DNA of 64,000 bases from Qipengyuania vesicularis. Lineage in GTDB: Bacteria; Pseudomonadota; Alphaproteobacteria; Sphingomonadales; Sphingomonadaceae. This document shows positions 62,838 to 64,000 of this stretch, in pieces (positions within the stretch are counted from its first letter, which is position 1; each line of letters begins with the position of its first letter). Under the pieces are notes generated by a model. That model was not told the DNA's origin. It ran no database searches and saw only the letters and a program-made list of their open reading frames with translations. The translations under genes were made by a program, and so were the position numbers. The stretch lies in the NCBI RefSeq assembly GCF_019711415.1, contig NZ_JAIGNJ010000003.1, positions 124,001-188,000 on the forward strand, in the 5' to 3' direction.

Positions 62838-64000
62838 GCGGATCTTCCTCCGGCTCTGCGAGCGCTTCGGCGGCACGGCGGACGAGTTCGCGAGCGACCT
62901 CTTCCTTCGGCATTTCGGCAAGGCTTTCGACCCCGCTCGAAGTGACGATATGCACCTGGTTCATGTCGCCGCCCATCACGCTTTCGCCTTCCGCGAAGGA
63001 GACGTTGTTGGCGACGATCCAATCGGCACCCTTGCGCTTGCGCTTGGACTTGGCGTTTTCGACCACGTTCTCGGTCTCGGCGGCAAAGCCGATGAGGAGG
63101 TGCGGACGCTTGCGACCTGCAGCTACGGCGGCGAGGATATCTGGGTTTTCCGCCAGGATCAGGGCCGGCGGGGCAGACCCGCGCTTCTTCATCTTTTCGG
63201 CGGCAACATGGCGGCTCTTCCAGTCGGCCACGGCGGCGACCATGAAGGCGGCATCGGCGGGGAGCGCATTGCGCACTTCTTCGGCCATGTCCTCCGCCGT
63301 CTCGACATCGATCCGGTCGACGCCCAGCGGCGTGGGCAGGTGGACCGGGCCGGAAATCAGCGTCACGCGCGCGCCGGCTGCGGCGGCCATGGCGGCAATC
63401 GCGAAGCCCTGCTTCCCGCTCGAGCGGTTGGCGATATAGCGTACCGGGTCGATCGGCTCGCGTGTCGGGCCGGCAGTGATGAGAACGTGCTTGCCGTGCA
63501 GCGGGCGATGCTCGGGATCCTCATCGAAGATCGCCTGCCCGTAGAGCGGATCGGCGGCCAGCGCCTCGCCATGGTCGAGCGTTTCGACGTCCTCGGGCAT
63601 AGGCTGCGCCTTGGCGCGTGCATCCTGCTTGCCGACAGTGTGGTTGATCGCTTCCTTGTCGGTCGGCGGCGCGGCAGCAGCCCCGCCCTTCTTCGCGAGA
63701 AGCGATCCGCCAAGGTCGGGATTGAACTCCGGCTCCTCGAAGTCTTCCGCGTCGAAATCCGGCTCGACCTCTTCGAAAGCCTCTTCCTCGAATGCTTCCT
63801 CTTCCTCGATTTCCTGCTGCTTGCGCTTTGCTGTGCTGCGCGGGATGATCGCGTTGAGCAGGCTGCCAAGGCCGGAGCGGGCGGAGAGGTCTTCTTCCTC
63901 TTCCTCGGGTTCGGGCAGTTCTTCGGTGAACTCTTCCTCGACCTCTTCCTCAACCACCTCATCAGTCGGCGGTGCGAGCTGCGGCGCGGGAGCGGCAAGT
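62830..64000 (-). CDS. coaBC: CoaBC, partial: phosphopantothenate-cysteine ligase domain with long acidic linker
   Basis: The C-terminal part of bifunctional CoaBC, which makes 4'-phosphopantetheine from phosphopantothenate and cysteine. The CoaB domain is complete: [51 protein letters not shown], and the Lys-rich [21 protein letters not shown]. Upstream of it lies an at least 150-residue linker very rich in Glu and Asp ([30 protein letters not shown]), unlike the short linker of most CoaBC. The flavodoxin-like CoaC domain is beyond position 64000. Overlaps dut by 8 nt. Confidence 0.9.
   Translation of the reverse strand, partial: LAAPAPQLAPPTDEVVEEEVEEEFTEELPEPEEEEEDLSARSGLGSLLNAIIPRSTAKRKQQEIEEEEAFEEEAFEEVEPDFDAEDFEEPEFNPDLGGSLLAKKGGAAAAPPTDKEAINHTVGKQDARAKAQPMPEDVETLDHGEALAADPLYGQAIFDEDPEHRPLHGKHVLITAGPTREPIDPVRYIANRSSGKQGFAIAAMAAAAGARVTLISGPVHLPTPLGVDRIDVETAEDMAEEVRNALPADAAFMVAAVADWKSRHVAAEKMKKRGSAPPALILAENPDILAAVAAGRKRPHLLIGFAAETENVVENAKSKRKRKGADWIVANNVSFAEGESVMGGDMNQVHIVTSSGVESLAEMPKEEVARELVRRAAEALAEPEEDPRD

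Overview
The window reads as chromosomal DNA of a high-GC alphaproteobacterium in the order Sphingomonadales, most likely family Erythrobacteraceae (Erythrobacter/Qipengyuania/Altererythrobacter type). This rests on the gene families and on style: UPF0262, RpoZ, a NodT-type efflux lipoprotein, a PEPxxWA-like CTERM protein with an exosortase of the V type, DUF3667, an ExoD protein, YebC-RuvC, and CoaBC-Dut. The genus is an inference. No insertion sequence, prophage, CRISPR array or rRNA operon is visible. One tRNA gene, tRNA-Leu(CAG), is present.

Layout. 1-9.7 kb is housekeeping: a small protein, cytidine deaminase, a GH25-like protein, UPF0262, dnaB, a cardiolipin-synthase-like PLD protein, rpoZ, a sterol-desaturase-family protein, a DUF3667 membrane protein, a small lipoprotein and ftsH. 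9.8-14.8 kb holds a TetR repressor divergent from a MacAB/DevABC-like tripartite exporter operon (permease, ATPase, adaptor, NodT outer-membrane factor), with an array of TGAACG/CGTTCA half-sites between them. 14.8-18.5 kb is a tightly overlapping three-gene operon: DUF3604, parvulin-type prolyl isomerase, HupE/UreJ-like membrane protein. 18.5-24.6 kb has exoD, an acyl-CoA catabolism set (CoA transferase/racemase, aldehyde dehydrogenase, MaoC) and moaA-moeA.

24.9-45.3 kb is an exopolysaccharide and exosortase region, the most distinctive part of the window. It contains a PEP-CTERM protein, a DUF1996 lipoprotein, a Wzx-like flippase, a probable XrtV accessory membrane protein, two GT4 and one GT2 glycosyltransferases, a WecG/TagA/CpsF glycosyltransferase, a tyrosine autokinase, a Wzz/GNVR chain-length protein, an outer-membrane beta-barrel, a Wza-like export protein, a TPR protein, a UDP-glucuronate decarboxylase, an EpsD-like prolyl isomerase, EpsI, the exosortase itself, a SleB hydrolase and dTDP-glucose 4,6-dehydratase. 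The expected flow is nucleotide-sugar supply, glycosyl transfer, flipping, export through the Wzz/Wza/barrel channel under kinase control, with the exosortase processing the CTERM protein alongside. I do not find an initiating phosphoglycosyl transferase or a Wzy polymerase here.

45.3-64 kb returns to general metabolism: a PQQ/heme-c dehydrogenase, an MBL hydrolase, tRNA-Leu, an NDUFA9-like protein, an NfeD/SPFH pair, a dienelactone hydrolase, purU and purT 1.5 kb apart, a small MreB-like fragment, a nitronate monooxygenase-like enzyme, lysC, ubiG, a GDPD, an ArsC/Spx-like protein, ruvC, yebC, a DUF4136 lipoprotein, a YjhX-family protein, dut, and coaBC cut by the window end. Gene identities come from recognising protein motifs by eye; no database search was run.
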